From: Candidatus Thorarchaeota archaeon
Lineage (GTDB): Archaea > Asgardarchaeota > Thorarchaeia > Thorarchaeales > Thorarchaeaceae
Direction: 5' to 3'
Length of the DNA stretch: 64,000 bases
Assembly (NCBI GenBank): GCA_016839245.1
Contig: JAEOUN010000055.1
Span: forward strand, 1-64,000
Positions 45,901-55,423 of this stretch are shown here, piece after piece (position 1 is the first letter of the stretch; each line of letters opens with the position of its first letter). A model generated the notes under the pieces. That model saw nothing but the letters and a program-made list of their open reading frames with translations. It ran no database searches and was not told the origin of the DNA. Position numbers and translations under genes: made by a program.

Positions 45901-47363
45901 AATATCCACGTGCAATGATGCTTTTGGATACTTCACATGGTGGAGGATTTAGCTCCTTACTGGGTGGCGGGAGTTTTGGTTTAGGAACTATTGATCTAAC
46001 TAGTGGAGAAGGAACATCAGGATTAGACTTTCAACTAGCACAGGAAAGTAGTGTAACGGCGAGCAGCACAGAGGAAATATCGATGGACTTTAGTTTGAAC
46101 GATCTTGACAGTCTTGATTCTCTAACGGGACTGCTGGATTCGTTTCGGATGACCACATTCTCTGGACTCTCCAATATGAAAAAGAGTATGGCTGAAATGG
46201 GTCTGGATCTTATAGAGACGCCCGGTGTGGAAATAAGTGCGGACCTATTAACGACGTTCTCAACCGTCTTCATTATCGCACCCACAGAGGAATACAATGC
46301 TACAGATATTCAAGTTTTAAGAAACTTCACAGAGGGCGGAGGAACTCTGATTATTCTTGGGGATAATGACGATAATGCCAATATTACTGCACTTAATCCG
46401 CTTCTGATTGAGTATGGCTATTACCTTAAAGGAAGCCATTCAGAAGAAAATACCACGGATATTGTATTATCATCAAGATTAGGGGCTGGACTTTTATCAG
46501 TCTGGCTCGGTGGCGGCACATATGTAATGAATAACCAGTCCCAAGCTCAAGTCAGACTCAATGGGAATAGTGTTGCTGTCCTAGACCAGACGAATCCAGA
46601 GATTGCCATCTTTGGTTCATCAAAAATATTCATGAACAAAAACCTGGTTAAATGTAACAACAGCATGCTACTTGATAACCTGAACCAATACCTTCTCAGA
46701 AATACCCTTACAACTTCGACTAGTCTCTCTGAAAATACCACATCATATCCTGTTGATGAAAGCGTTTATGTAAATCTCTATGTAACTGACATCGATGGAA
46801 ACCCGGTAGACGATCTGTTTGTAGCGATTGTCTATGAATTACCTAATGGAAATCTATCGTACTTCATCGCAGGATTTGTAGAAAATGGACTTTATTCATC
46901 ACAGTTCGCTCCAGGTAACTGGCGTGATGAAGGGAGAATTAATGGAATTTTCATCATTTTAGGAACTGAAGACTATGCAATGACTTATGATAGTGTGAGT
47001 TTTGACCTCTATAAGGTGCCACCTACGACAACTACCCCACCAACAAACAAGTGGCTAACAATGCCGCAGTTGGCTCTGATTACCTCAGTAGGAATCTTTG
47101 GATCGCTTATCTTTGGTCTTCTCTACAATAGAAGACGTATGATGAAGAGACTTCGCATCCCAGAAGTAGACATTGAACTTACACGGGAAATTGATACCAC
47201 ACTCAATATGCTACTTGCTGCATTCACGCAACTTGAAGACCTCATTAAACGGGAGGACATGGATAGAATACAGAAAGTTGAGGCATTACGTGTCCTCATG
47301 GATAGCATTGAGGAAGGTCGTAAGATGTTTGATAGGGTGAGTAATCGGGTAGGAGGTGTCTAG
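42990..47363 (+). CDS. Giant membrane-anchored subtilisin-like protein (probable pseudoprotease)
   Basis: A 1457-aa protein with a signal peptide (about 15-38), an S8-like domain (about 150-430), a long beta-rich region, a C-terminal helix (about 1365-1385) and a cytosolic tail. S8 landmarks: the Asp motif AILDTGVD (about 174), the His motif GHGTYAASVAAGTG (about 205) and FSGRGPSLDLLTKPDLVAPG are present. However, the oxyanion AAxGN reads AASGDDG (Asn to Asp, about 298), and the Ser motif GTSMAxPxVAG reads TTTASAAIVAG (about 403-413), so the Ser aligns with Thr. I infer loss of proteolysis, allowing that a nearby Ser could be used. A Gly/Leu/Asp-rich insert precedes the Ser motif. The gene overlaps the next one by a few bases' distance. 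Confidence 0.85.
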   Translation: MASPTKATKQQVRKLLICLIIVMIVFSGTTQVIPLTMAESDKVSPEEKIDPTLLNLTSIQERLDVLIGYDSEVAEFKAKNAILTADKTAELLEVYESLNMIRAKILATSIIDLAKEVFITRIWSNEVAEIEQPDKVEVTAEDLEDYVPLIDRIGARDLVDAGYNGTGVVIAILDTGVDPLNPDLTVSAYASFVEADTLPLDLVGHGTYAASVAAGTGNMSDGKYAGIAPGATILSAKVTLGGLFASPSWIVSGIEWAASRGSDIILLPFNTFGSPGDAVSVAIEKVSLEGIFVIAASGDDGPDYLTVMSPGGSAAAFCVGAYDTEKNEIPDFSGRGPSLDLLTKPDLVAPGVGVVGVKAGVGLSSLGFGDLSLSDFGDLGGLGDLLGGSLGSTVDENYTIADTTTASAAIVAGATAILLQAFDRASPITLGNVLRDTAESIGCGANDGGAGLLNLPAAFRYLETRQTPIEPHTRTTSTPLLALGLVTASGYDASTTMLMSSFGTTIVALDTRNAQDSGVHLLMGMFSLKWNNMDPTNLMMFDVKRELHQVALASTTTNYDRYVGILSYNDEVYVTLVVESYNLTTYSNLPLTAFRITPYILNLGSAPIENVSLALAYSLDLYLDGIDDHGKYDLDSEQLFAYGLSESYGNFYMGLNSSIPLSAFEVGNSSEISSHVSDNALTGSTSFDGSVGLAMQWDFGSVEVNDPVNVTIALGFGENRTVLDASIDAMWLNEVPSVIANQGDLIVVEAHLPRIAHVEQTYESQAIIMNIGESNSSAIAAMIVAESLENQGSLFAKYFSNDSIRPFQAMKMTATWTPEENGVRTAIWAVAASLESVIGLTQNIDILVIGLLDDFILRDVFIIDTISSSSVFPKDLPFAPFDVRFPADFGLYSFVLSTTESLGNMTITNYGNASSWGNMSLTSADTIEGYYDFSLFLMIPAISMDGYHICDYVIETEHGWTTNITLERNVEYPRAMMLLDTSHGGGFSSLLGGGSFGLGTIDLTSGEGTSGLDFQLAQESSVTASSTEEISMDFSLNDLDSLDSLTGLLDSFRMTTFSGLSNMKKSMAEMGLDLIETPGVEISADLLTTFSTVFIIAPTEEYNATDIQVLRNFTEGGGTLIILGDNDDNANITALNPLLIEYGYYLKGSHSEENTTDIVLSSRLGAGLLSVWLGGGTYVMNNQSQAQVRLNGNSVAVLDQTNPEIAIFGSSKIFMNKNLVKCNNSMLLDNLNQYLLRNTLTTSTSLSENTTSYPVDESVYVNLYVTDIDGNPVDDLFVAIVYELPNGNLSYFIAGFVENGLYSSQFAPGNWRDEGRINGIFIILGTEDYAMTYDSVSFDLYKVPPTTTTPPTNKWLTMPQLALITSVGIFGSLIFGLLYNRRRMMKRLRIPEVDIELTREIDTTLNMLLAAFTQLEDLIKREDMDRIQKVEALRVLMDSIEEGRKMFDRVSNRVGGV

Positions 47364-47364
47364 A

Positions 47365-48414
47365 GTGAGAAGAAGAGAGAACCAGAAAGAAAAGGAGGAC
47401 ACCAAGAAGACTTCTAAGAGGACGACCCGTGGTGAGAAGAAGGAAACCTATCGAGAAATAGACATCATTGACCTTAAGGTCGCTTTTGGTAAGTTCTATG
47501 CACTCAAAGGAGTTTCATTCTTTGCAAATAAGAGAGAGTTTCTTGGAGTTATTGGAGCCTCTGGAGCAGGAAAGACCACCGTGCTGAGAATCCTTACAGG
47601 ACAGATAGGACCTACAGAAGGGAAAGCCTTTGTTGGTGGCTATGATGTGACAAAAAGAGGGAATCTCATCAGCCTTCTGGTTGGCTATGTGCCCCAGCTG
47701 GAGCATCTAAGCCTCTATTATGATTTCACAGCCCTTCAGAACGCACAATTCTTCGGAAGAATGTATGGACTAAGACAAAAAGAGATCGAGAAACGTGCTC
47801 GCGAAGTCTTGACGATTTTAGGCTTTGATGAGGACCTCATGACGAAACGCGTTGACAGGTTGTCAGGAGGAGAACGAAAACGTGTATCAATCTGCTTGGG
47901 TATGATCCATAATCCGCCTGTGCTTTTACTAGATGAACCAACCACCGGGCTTGATGCGCACCTCAGACATGAAACCCTAAACTATCTGAAAGAACTGAAC
48001 TATCAATTAGGAACAACCATGGTTATTATCAGCCATGATCTTGAGATTGTTGATTATTGTACACGCGTTGTGCTGTTAGAAGATGGAGAAATCAGCCAGT
48101 TTGGTACACCTCAAGAGCTGATCTCGTCACTTCCTGGAAAAGGAGAGAGTATTAAGGTGACACTCCGTGCGCTGACGCCCGAGATCATCCAAAGGGTTCA
48201 GGCATTACCGAATGTTCAGTACACAGCCCCAGCAGGAAGAAATGCGATGAAACTCTTCATTGATAGCCCCCATGACAATTTCCTGCCAGTCATTCACAGA
48301 CTAAATGAAATGAAGTTGCCGTTTGATGGAGTTGAACTCGTCGAAGCGGACTTCTTCGATTACTTCCAAGTAAAACCATGGAAACAAGAGAAGATAGGAG
48401 GAACCGTACTATGA
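47365..48414 (+). CDS. Second ABC ATPase of the giant surface-protein operon
   Basis: A 349-aa ATPase with an N-terminal highly charged tail (Lys/Arg/Glu-rich, residues 1-30), Walker A GASGAGKTT (about 66), signature RLSGGERKR (about 166), Walker B VLLLDEPTTGLD (about 187) and SHD. A C-terminal domain of about 90 residues resembles the regulatory tail of drug-exporter ATPases. AGGAGG lies 8 nt before GTG 47365, which I choose over an in-frame GTG inside that sequence. Its stop overlaps the ATG of the giant repeat protein. With two ATPases and one permease in the operon, a heterodimeric motor is likely. Confidence 0.88.
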   Translation: MRRRENQKEKEDTKKTSKRTTRGEKKETYREIDIIDLKVAFGKFYALKGVSFFANKREFLGVIGASGAGKTTVLRILTGQIGPTEGKAFVGGYDVTKRGNLISLLVGYVPQLEHLSLYYDFTALQNAQFFGRMYGLRQKEIEKRAREVLTILGFDEDLMTKRVDRLSGGERKRVSICLGMIHNPPVLLLDEPTTGLDAHLRHETLNYLKELNYQLGTTMVIISHDLEIVDYCTRVVLLEDGEISQFGTPQELISSLPGKGESIKVTLRALTPEIIQRVQALPNVQYTAPAGRNAMKLFIDSPHDNFLPVIHRLNEMKLPFDGVELVEADFFDYFQVKPWKQEKIGGTVL

Positions 48415-51400
48415 AACCCTATCATGCAATCCTTGCACTCGTATTTGTCTGCATCATTGCAGCATTTGGTATCCAAGCCACGCAGCCTGGACAGCAACCA
48501 GCTCTTTTATTGAGCCCACACACACCAAATACGGTAGCAGAAATTGCTCCGTTCAATACTGCGCTTGTCTGGTCAACATCAACAGGGTCCCAGGTCATTG
48601 ATATCGAGGTGAATAACTTCGATGGTGATGCATATGAAGAGGTGGCAGTCGTCACCCAAAATGGAACTCTCTTTCTGTTTGATGACAACGGTTTGCTCAT
48701 CTGGCATCTGTCACTAGGCTCAACTCCTCGTGCACTGGCTTCTTTTAATGGAACAGCAAACGTGGGACAGGAGATGCTCATTGGGACAGATGATGGCATC
48801 CTTGTTGTTGGCTCTGACAAGACTGTGCAGATGAACATGTCAACGCCAGAGCCAGTATACGCAGTCACTGGCGCACAACTGGATACCGATGGTTTCGAGG
48901 AACTCGTAGTGGGGTGTGATGACTTCTTTGTCTACGCTTACGAGATAAACACAACATCACTTTGGAGTTACCTTAGCAACGGCAAAATACGACTCATTGA
49001 GGCAGGGGATATTGACTCCGATTCACTAGATGAGATTGCTGTGGCATCGGACACAAGGCGCCTTACCATTCTGGAGGACACAGGAGTCCCCATCTCGATG
49101 ATGACCAGCGGGGTAGCTGTCAAAGCAGTCGCAATTGGAGACCTCAATGTCACTGATGGAACTCTTGATGTAATCTATGGTTACGCTAATGGCACAGTCA
49201 TCGTCTATGATGCGGTTGGAAACACCAAGTACTCAGTCCAAGCAAAAGATAGTATCACTGCGTTAACTGTGGGCGATCTCATCTCAGCTGATGATAATGA
49301 ACTTGCACTGGGAACCTCTGGAGCGGCACTCCGTGTCTATAACTCAACAGGTGGACTTCTATGGAACAAGACGCTTGGCGGTCAGGTAAATGCTGTTCTC
49401 TTTGCCAACATTGGAAACACAACAGACGCACAAGTCCTCGCAACAACGAACGGAGTCGTCACCATGTACAACTCCACAGGGTGGAGAGCACTGCAGACCA
49501 ATGTAGTTGGACTGACCAGTGTCCTCATGGCAGGGAACCTCGATAATGCATATGGAGATGAGTTCGTCCTTGGGACTACCGGGGGCACGGTCTCTGCATA
49601 TGGTCGAGACTATGATAAGGACGGGCTTGCTGATGCTCGGGAGAATCTGATAGAATTCACAGATTTTGAAGATGCGGACACTGATGATGATAAACTAAAT
49701 GATGGTGAAGAGGTCCTGACTTATGATACGTCGCCGCTTCTGAGTGACACTGACTCTGACAAATTATCAGACTTTGCTGAGGTCATCACCTATGGCACTG
49801 ATCCCAATGATGCAGATAGTGACAATGACAAGTTGACCGATTGGCAGGAGATATACCTTGGAACAGATCCCAATGATAGTGATACAGATAACGATCAATT
49901 AACTGATTATGAGGAAAACAATGTCACCTACACCTTACCCACTATTGCTGATTCTGATGATGATGGTATTAATGATGCACAAGATGATAACGATGGTGAT
50001 GGCCTAACTAACCTGCAAGAAGTCCGCCAGACCAAGACGGATCCAAATGACGTTGATACAGACCACGATGGTATTACAGATTATTACGATGATCAGGATG
50101 GTGATAATCTTGCCAACTGGAAAGAACTACAACTTGGCACTGGTGTCTATGATCCGGACTCAGATGATGATCTACTCCTCGATGGGTATGAGGTCAAGAC
50201 CAGCAAGACATCACCGCTTGATGCGGATACTGATAATGATCAACTGACAGACTATGAAGAGGTCATGATTGTCCACTCAGACCCGCTCAAGGAAGATGGT
50301 GATGGTGATGGATTAAGCGACTATGACGAATATGTCATATATGGGACAGGCGTCCTTGACCCCGACTCAGATGATGATCAATTATCAGACGGGGACGAGG
50401 TCAATATCTACAACACAGACCCACTGAGTCCGTTTTCAGATTCTGATCTTATCCCAGATGGTGAAGAAGTAAACGTCTGGGGTTCGGATCCCAACTCAGC
50501 GGATACGGACCTTGATAATCTGACTGATGACCTTGAAGTCTATACCTATCACACCAATGTCACAAACAGTGATACAGATGGTGATACATTGAATGACTAT
50601 CTAGAAACCATTATCTATGGGACAAACGCCACACTGGTCGATACCGATTTTGATGGACTTCAAGACCCTGATGAGATAAAATACTGGAACGCATCTGTTG
50701 CGATACAATTCGACTTCTTCTTCAAGAACGGTACCAGTGATTCATTCAATGATTATGATGGTGATAGACTGACTAATTATCAGGAGATTTACCTCACCAA
50801 GACGGATCCGACAAAAGAAGACTCCGGTGGCTCAGCACTCACAGACGACCTAGAAGACTCCGACCTTGATGGTCTCACAAACTACGATGAGCTATTCATT
50901 ACTGATTCGAATCCGAGAGATCCCGACTCAGATGATGATGGCGTCAAAGATGGCGATGAGTGGTATCTCTTAAAGACAGATGTCAATGATGACGACTCTG
51001 ATGATGATGACATCACAGATTATGATGAAGACTTTGACGGTGACGGATTATCAAATGGCATAGAGCTGTACGTGACATTGACATGGTTCAATAATACAGA
51101 CTCTGATGGTGATATGATCTCTGATTATTATGATGATGAAGACAACGACTCACTTCCGAACTGGTTCGAGGTCGAAATGACAGGTACAGATCCTCAATAC
51201 AACGACACCGATGATGATGGCACGTTAGATGGCGACGAGGATCCTGATAATGACGACTTAAGCAATTACTTAGAATGGTTCTACGAGTGTGATCCAAATA
51301 ATTCAGACTCGGATAATGATCAATTAAGTGATTATGAAGAAATCTTTGACCTTCATCTTCTTACAGATCCTAACAATCCAGACACTGATGATGATGGCAC

Positions 51401-54400
51401 GTTAGATGGACAGGATGATCAAGACCATGATGGGTTGACCAATCTTGAGGAGATACGAACCTATGGAACAAACTGCACCGATTGGGATTCAGATGACGAC
51501 ATGCTTAGAGATGGGTTAGAGATTGATCTTGGGCTCAATGCAACCAATCCTGACACAGATGGAGACCTCCTCTATGATGGGTGGTACGATGCTAACGGAA
51601 ATGGAATCTATGAACCAGACCTTGGAGAGCGAGGAGAGGATGTCAATCGAAATGGCATTGTGGATCCAACTGAAACAGATCCGCAGGTCGCAGATACTGA
51701 CGAAGACAATTTGGACGACTATGAGGAGTATATCGTAGGGACTTCACCCCTAGATCCAGACTGCGATGATGATGGTCTACTTGATGGTGATGAAGTTCTT
51801 GACTATGGAACGAATCCTCGAAATAACGATACTGATGGGGATCTACTCTCAGACTATGTCGAGATAGAGATTACTGGCACGAATCCACTCAGTATGTGGT
51901 ATAATGCAACGCACACCGATTATATGATTGATAGTGATGGAGACTTACTTACAAATGGAGATGAAGTTGATATCTACAATACTTCACCGGGAGATGCTGA
52001 TTCGGATAACGATGGATTAGATGATGGTCTAGAAGTTCTTGTCTACTTATCAGACCCATTATCGCGAGACTCGGATGGTGACCGACTTGAGGATTACGAT
52101 GAGATTCTTTATGGTACAAACATCCTTGTTCAAGACACAGATGCAGACCAACTTGATGACTATGTAGAGATTGAGATCTTAGGAACAGACCCACTCAACG
52201 CGACATCTGTGATTCCTGGAGTCCTTGATGGAAATCTAGACAATGATTTTGATGGTCTGAGTAATGTTCTTGAAATCTATGGATATATGTCAGATCCTTT
52301 GATGAATGATACTGATAATGATGGGTTACTTGATGGTTTTGAAGTCTATGTGTCAGGATCTTCGCCAACTGACCAAGATTCAGATAACGATGGTGTCTCT
52401 GACAGCGATGAATGGTTCATCTGGCACACTGACCTGAGCTCTTCAGATTCGGATTCTGACGGCGTGAGTGACTATGTGGAAATCTATGAGTCCATGTCAT
52501 CGCCCACAAACTGGGACACAGACGGCGATCAACTTAGTGATGGCGAAGAATGGAACGACTATGGTACCGATCCTAATCTCGCGGATACTGATGCAGACCT
52601 TATCAACGATAAAGATGAACTGGATATTGGCACAGATCCCAGACTAAATGATACAGACGGAGATGGGTTGAGTGATTATGAGGAGTGGCAGATCTATGAA
52701 ACCGACCCACTCCAGGCTGATAGCGACAACGATGGTCTGAATGATAAAGAAGAACTTGAGAACGGTACCGATTGGCAGAACTGGGACTCAGATTTTGATA
52801 CAATTTCAGATGGTGATGAGGTCAATGTGTACAAGACAAATCCACTGAGTGATGATTCAGATATGGACAATCTTGCAGACGCGGATGAGATATTCAATAG
52901 TCATACATCGCCCACAAAAGCCGATACAGATGGTGATGGCATCCCTGATGATCTGGATGATCAGGATGGCGATGGACTCAACAATCACGATGAAATCTAT
53001 CTCTATGAAACCAACTGTACGATGGTCGATACTGATGAGGATCTCCTCTCAGACTATTATGAAATCTTTGTTAGCAAAACTTCACCAATCAAATGGGATA
53101 CAGATTCAGACAGCCTGAGCGATAGAGATGAACTCTTCTACTGGTCAAGTAATCCCCTTGATAGAGACTCAGACAATGATGGACTAGAAGATGGAGAGGA
53201 AGCACTCACATGGCATACTCTGTTGAATAGTTCGGATACAGATAATGATGAGTTATCAGACTATGATGAGATCAAAGTCTTCGAAACCGATCCATTACGT
53301 CCAGATACAGACAATGACGGGCTGATAGATGGTGAAGAACTAAATGAGTATAACACCTCACCTCTTCGAGCAGACACTGATGGTGATGGACTGAATGATG
53401 GTGTCGAGGTCAATGGTGTCTGGATGACCTTCAATATCAGTGGTATTGTTGAGAGCAGAACAGTGTATCCGAATCCCAGAATGAAAGACACAGATGGCGA
53501 TGGGCTCTCCGATTTCCAAGAAGTAAACAAGACTGGGACCGACCCGACGCTCTATAGCACCCAAGGGAACGACATTTCTGATGCGGATTGGGATATTGAT
53601 GGTGATCTACTTACAAACTACCATGAGATTGTCTTAACAAAGACAGATCCAAGAGAATTTGATACTGACCATGATGGAAAAGATGATGGAGCTGATGACG
53701 AGGACAGAGACCTCCTGACCAATTGGGAGGAATGTGTTCTCACGAGGACAGACCCTCGCGACCCAGATAGCAACGATAATGGTCTCTCAGATTATAATGA
53801 TGACCAAGATAACGATGGTCTCACGAATGGCGAAGAGATAGACGACTACTTTACAGATCCATTAAAGAGCGATACTGATAGTGACAGACTCGATGACTTT
53901 GCAGAGGTCCATGACTATGGGACATCACCTATCCTCAAGGATACAGATGATGACGGATTGGAAGATGGTGCTGAAATCTTGGACTATAAGACCTCAGCCC
54001 TTCTGAATGATACTGATTCAGATCAGCTCTCAGACTATGAAGAAGTAATCCTCTGCGATACTGATCCTAACGACCCAACGACCCATGATGATATACCTGA
54101 CGCAGATTATGACTCAGACAACGATGGCATCAGCAACCTGGATGAACTCCGAATCTGGGGCACTCTGCCTCTTGACGACGACTTCGACAATGACGACCTC
54201 ATCGATGGCGACGAACTCTTATGGGGCACAGAGATAGATAATCCTGATACAGATGATGACAAGCTACTCGATGGCGAAGAGGTAGATTATGGCACATCGC
54301 CCACGAATAGCGATACTGACGGAGACAGCATTGATGACTATTCGGAGATAATGGTCTATCACACCAATGGAACTAGTAGTGACTCTGATTCAGATCAGCT

Positions 54401-55214
54401 CTCGGACTATGAAGAGATTTTCCTCTATGGAACGGATCCCAATAATCCTGATAGTGACTTTGATGCTCTGACTGATTACGAAGAAGTAAAGGTCTACGGA
54501 TCAAATCCAAATGAGCGTGATGGAGATGGTGATGGCCTTTCTGACTACTTTGAGGTCACAATAAGTGGCACACTGCCTAATAGTGCAGACAGTGATGGTG
54601 ATGGTATCAACGACGGTGTTGAAATCAACACGTATGGAACAAATCCGTTACGAGCGGATACAGATCAAGATGGCCTCAGTGACTATCGAGAGGTCTTCGT
54701 TTACAAATCGAATCCACTCGTAAAAGATACAGATGGGGATGGTATTTTAGATGGCGCAGACTGGATGCCGACAGTGCATTGGATTTGGCCTGTCTTACTT
54801 TCTCTTGTGGGTATGTTCGCTCTGGCAGTGGGCGTGAAACGGATTCGAGAGAAGTATTTCGTTGAGGAATTTGTCACCACCGCAGAACCAGCAAGTCTTG
54901 GTCTCGAACCGGGTATGGATATCGCTGTGGAGTACAAGATTCGTAGTGGTCGTGTAGTCTTTGGCGTGGTGATACGCAACGATTCAAAGGTGCCTATGCA
55001 TAATGTGCAGGTAGTATTAGGCGTACCTGATCTGACAGACACCATCAAGACTAAGACCGTGGGCTCTGTCGAGCAGGGCGGCTTATCAGTTGTGGAAATT
55101 GATTTCGAGCTACAGCCGGGTGCAGAGGGTGAGCTTGTCGGCATGGTCGAGTATGACAGTGTCGAGGGTGAGCACAGGGTTGTGAACCTGAAGCCAGTCA
55201 GGATTGTTGCATAG
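48411..55214 (+). CDS. Giant surface protein: beta-propeller, thrombospondin-type-3-like Ca-binding repeats, membrane anchor
   Basis: A 2267-aa protein. A signal peptide (about 5-26) is followed by a propeller-like domain (about 40-395; blades such as VTGAQLDTDGFEELVVG and EAGDIDSDSLDEIAVA), then about 1700 residues of Asp-rich repeats (about 400-2115) of the form DSDNDGLxDGEEv..YGTdPl..., each about 22-24 residues. These match the thrombospondin type 3/calcium-binding repeat pattern. A membrane helix (about 2123-2142) leads to a C-terminal cytosolic domain (about 2150-2267) resembling a CARDB/NEW3-type beta-sandwich. ATG 48411 overlaps the ATPase stop, with AGGAGG 9 nt upstream. It would make a long, calcium-stiffened rod on the cell surface. 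Confidence 0.88.
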   Translation: MKPYHAILALVFVCIIAAFGIQATQPGQQPALLLSPHTPNTVAEIAPFNTALVWSTSTGSQVIDIEVNNFDGDAYEEVAVVTQNGTLFLFDDNGLLIWHLSLGSTPRALASFNGTANVGQEMLIGTDDGILVVGSDKTVQMNMSTPEPVYAVTGAQLDTDGFEELVVGCDDFFVYAYEINTTSLWSYLSNGKIRLIEAGDIDSDSLDEIAVASDTRRLTILEDTGVPISMMTSGVAVKAVAIGDLNVTDGTLDVIYGYANGTVIVYDAVGNTKYSVQAKDSITALTVGDLISADDNELALGTSGAALRVYNSTGGLLWNKTLGGQVNAVLFANIGNTTDAQVLATTNGVVTMYNSTGWRALQTNVVGLTSVLMAGNLDNAYGDEFVLGTTGGTVSAYGRDYDKDGLADARENLIEFTDFEDADTDDDKLNDGEEVLTYDTSPLLSDTDSDKLSDFAEVITYGTDPNDADSDNDKLTDWQEIYLGTDPNDSDTDNDQLTDYEENNVTYTLPTIADSDDDGINDAQDDNDGDGLTNLQEVRQTKTDPNDVDTDHDGITDYYDDQDGDNLANWKELQLGTGVYDPDSDDDLLLDGYEVKTSKTSPLDADTDNDQLTDYEEVMIVHSDPLKEDGDGDGLSDYDEYVIYGTGVLDPDSDDDQLSDGDEVNIYNTDPLSPFSDSDLIPDGEEVNVWGSDPNSADTDLDNLTDDLEVYTYHTNVTNSDTDGDTLNDYLETIIYGTNATLVDTDFDGLQDPDEIKYWNASVAIQFDFFFKNGTSDSFNDYDGDRLTNYQEIYLTKTDPTKEDSGGSALTDDLEDSDLDGLTNYDELFITDSNPRDPDSDDDGVKDGDEWYLLKTDVNDDDSDDDDITDYDEDFDGDGLSNGIELYVTLTWFNNTDSDGDMISDYYDDEDNDSLPNWFEVEMTGTDPQYNDTDDDGTLDGDEDPDNDDLSNYLEWFYECDPNNSDSDNDQLSDYEEIFDLHLLTDPNNPDTDDDGTLDGQDDQDHDGLTNLEEIRTYGTNCTDWDSDDDMLRDGLEIDLGLNATNPDTDGDLLYDGWYDANGNGIYEPDLGERGEDVNRNGIVDPTETDPQVADTDEDNLDDYEEYIVGTSPLDPDCDDDGLLDGDEVLDYGTNPRNNDTDGDLLSDYVEIEITGTNPLSMWYNATHTDYMIDSDGDLLTNGDEVDIYNTSPGDADSDNDGLDDGLEVLVYLSDPLSRDSDGDRLEDYDEILYGTNILVQDTDADQLDDYVEIEILGTDPLNATSVIPGVLDGNLDNDFDGLSNVLEIYGYMSDPLMNDTDNDGLLDGFEVYVSGSSPTDQDSDNDGVSDSDEWFIWHTDLSSSDSDSDGVSDYVEIYESMSSPTNWDTDGDQLSDGEEWNDYGTDPNLADTDADLINDKDELDIGTDPRLNDTDGDGLSDYEEWQIYETDPLQADSDNDGLNDKEELENGTDWQNWDSDFDTISDGDEVNVYKTNPLSDDSDMDNLADADEIFNSHTSPTKADTDGDGIPDDLDDQDGDGLNNHDEIYLYETNCTMVDTDEDLLSDYYEIFVSKTSPIKWDTDSDSLSDRDELFYWSSNPLDRDSDNDGLEDGEEALTWHTLLNSSDTDNDELSDYDEIKVFETDPLRPDTDNDGLIDGEELNEYNTSPLRADTDGDGLNDGVEVNGVWMTFNISGIVESRTVYPNPRMKDTDGDGLSDFQEVNKTGTDPTLYSTQGNDISDADWDIDGDLLTNYHEIVLTKTDPREFDTDHDGKDDGADDEDRDLLTNWEECVLTRTDPRDPDSNDNGLSDYNDDQDNDGLTNGEEIDDYFTDPLKSDTDSDRLDDFAEVHDYGTSPILKDTDDDGLEDGAEILDYKTSALLNDTDSDQLSDYEEVILCDTDPNDPTTHDDIPDADYDSDNDGISNLDELRIWGTLPLDDDFDNDDLIDGDELLWGTEIDNPDTDDDKLLDGEEVDYGTSPTNSDTDGDSIDDYSEIMVYHTNGTSSDSDSDQLSDYEEIFLYGTDPNNPDSDFDALTDYEEVKVYGSNPNERDGDGDGLSDYFEVTISGTLPNSADSDGDGINDGVEINTYGTNPLRADTDQDGLSDYREVFVYKSNPLVKDTDGDGILDGADWMPTVHWIWPVLLSLVGMFALAVGVKRIREKYFVEEFVTTAEPASLGLEPGMDIAVEYKIRSGRVVFGVVIRNDSKVPMHNVQVVLGVPDLTDTIKTKTVGSVEQGGLSVVEIDFELQPGAEGELVGMVEYDSVEGEHRVVNLKPVRIVA
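49604..54770 (+). repeat. DNA encoding tandem Asp-rich (TSP3-like) repeats
   Basis: Within the giant gene the DNA shows degenerate tandem repeats of about 66-72 bases (recurring GAT-AC-GAT-GG-GAT patterns). I estimate about 70 protein repeats from length, not from a count. Repeats are diverged at DNA level, so recent expansion is not obvious. Confidence 0.75.
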
Positions 55215-55362
55215 AGACAAAACTTGCAACTATATTGTCAAAAAATAGTTGAGATCTTTTTTTTTTCTCTCTACAAATGAATCAGAGTCAGTACTACCCA
55301 GAAGAAATGCCTCAGTTAGCCTTCAGAGTGTGATAATGCGAATAATAGCCTTCACAACTTAC

Positions 55363-55368
55363 TTTAAG
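55363..55368 (+). promoter_or_regulatory. TATA-like element upstream of the first threonine-synthase-like gene
   Basis: TTTAAG lies 61 nt before ATG 55424. A TTTAAG at 61102 lies 63 nt before the paralog's ATG, so the promoter spacing seems conserved between the two copies. Confidence 0.4.
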
Positions 55369-55423
55369 TGCGTCTTTTTCACCAGATTAGACAAAATATC
55401 ACTAGATGTGGGTATTATACAAT

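Noticed and set aside
49604..54770. CRISPR array or satellite repeat
   Set aside because: The periodicity is in the coding frame and the units are diverged Asp-rich protein repeats, with no constant repeat-spacer structure.
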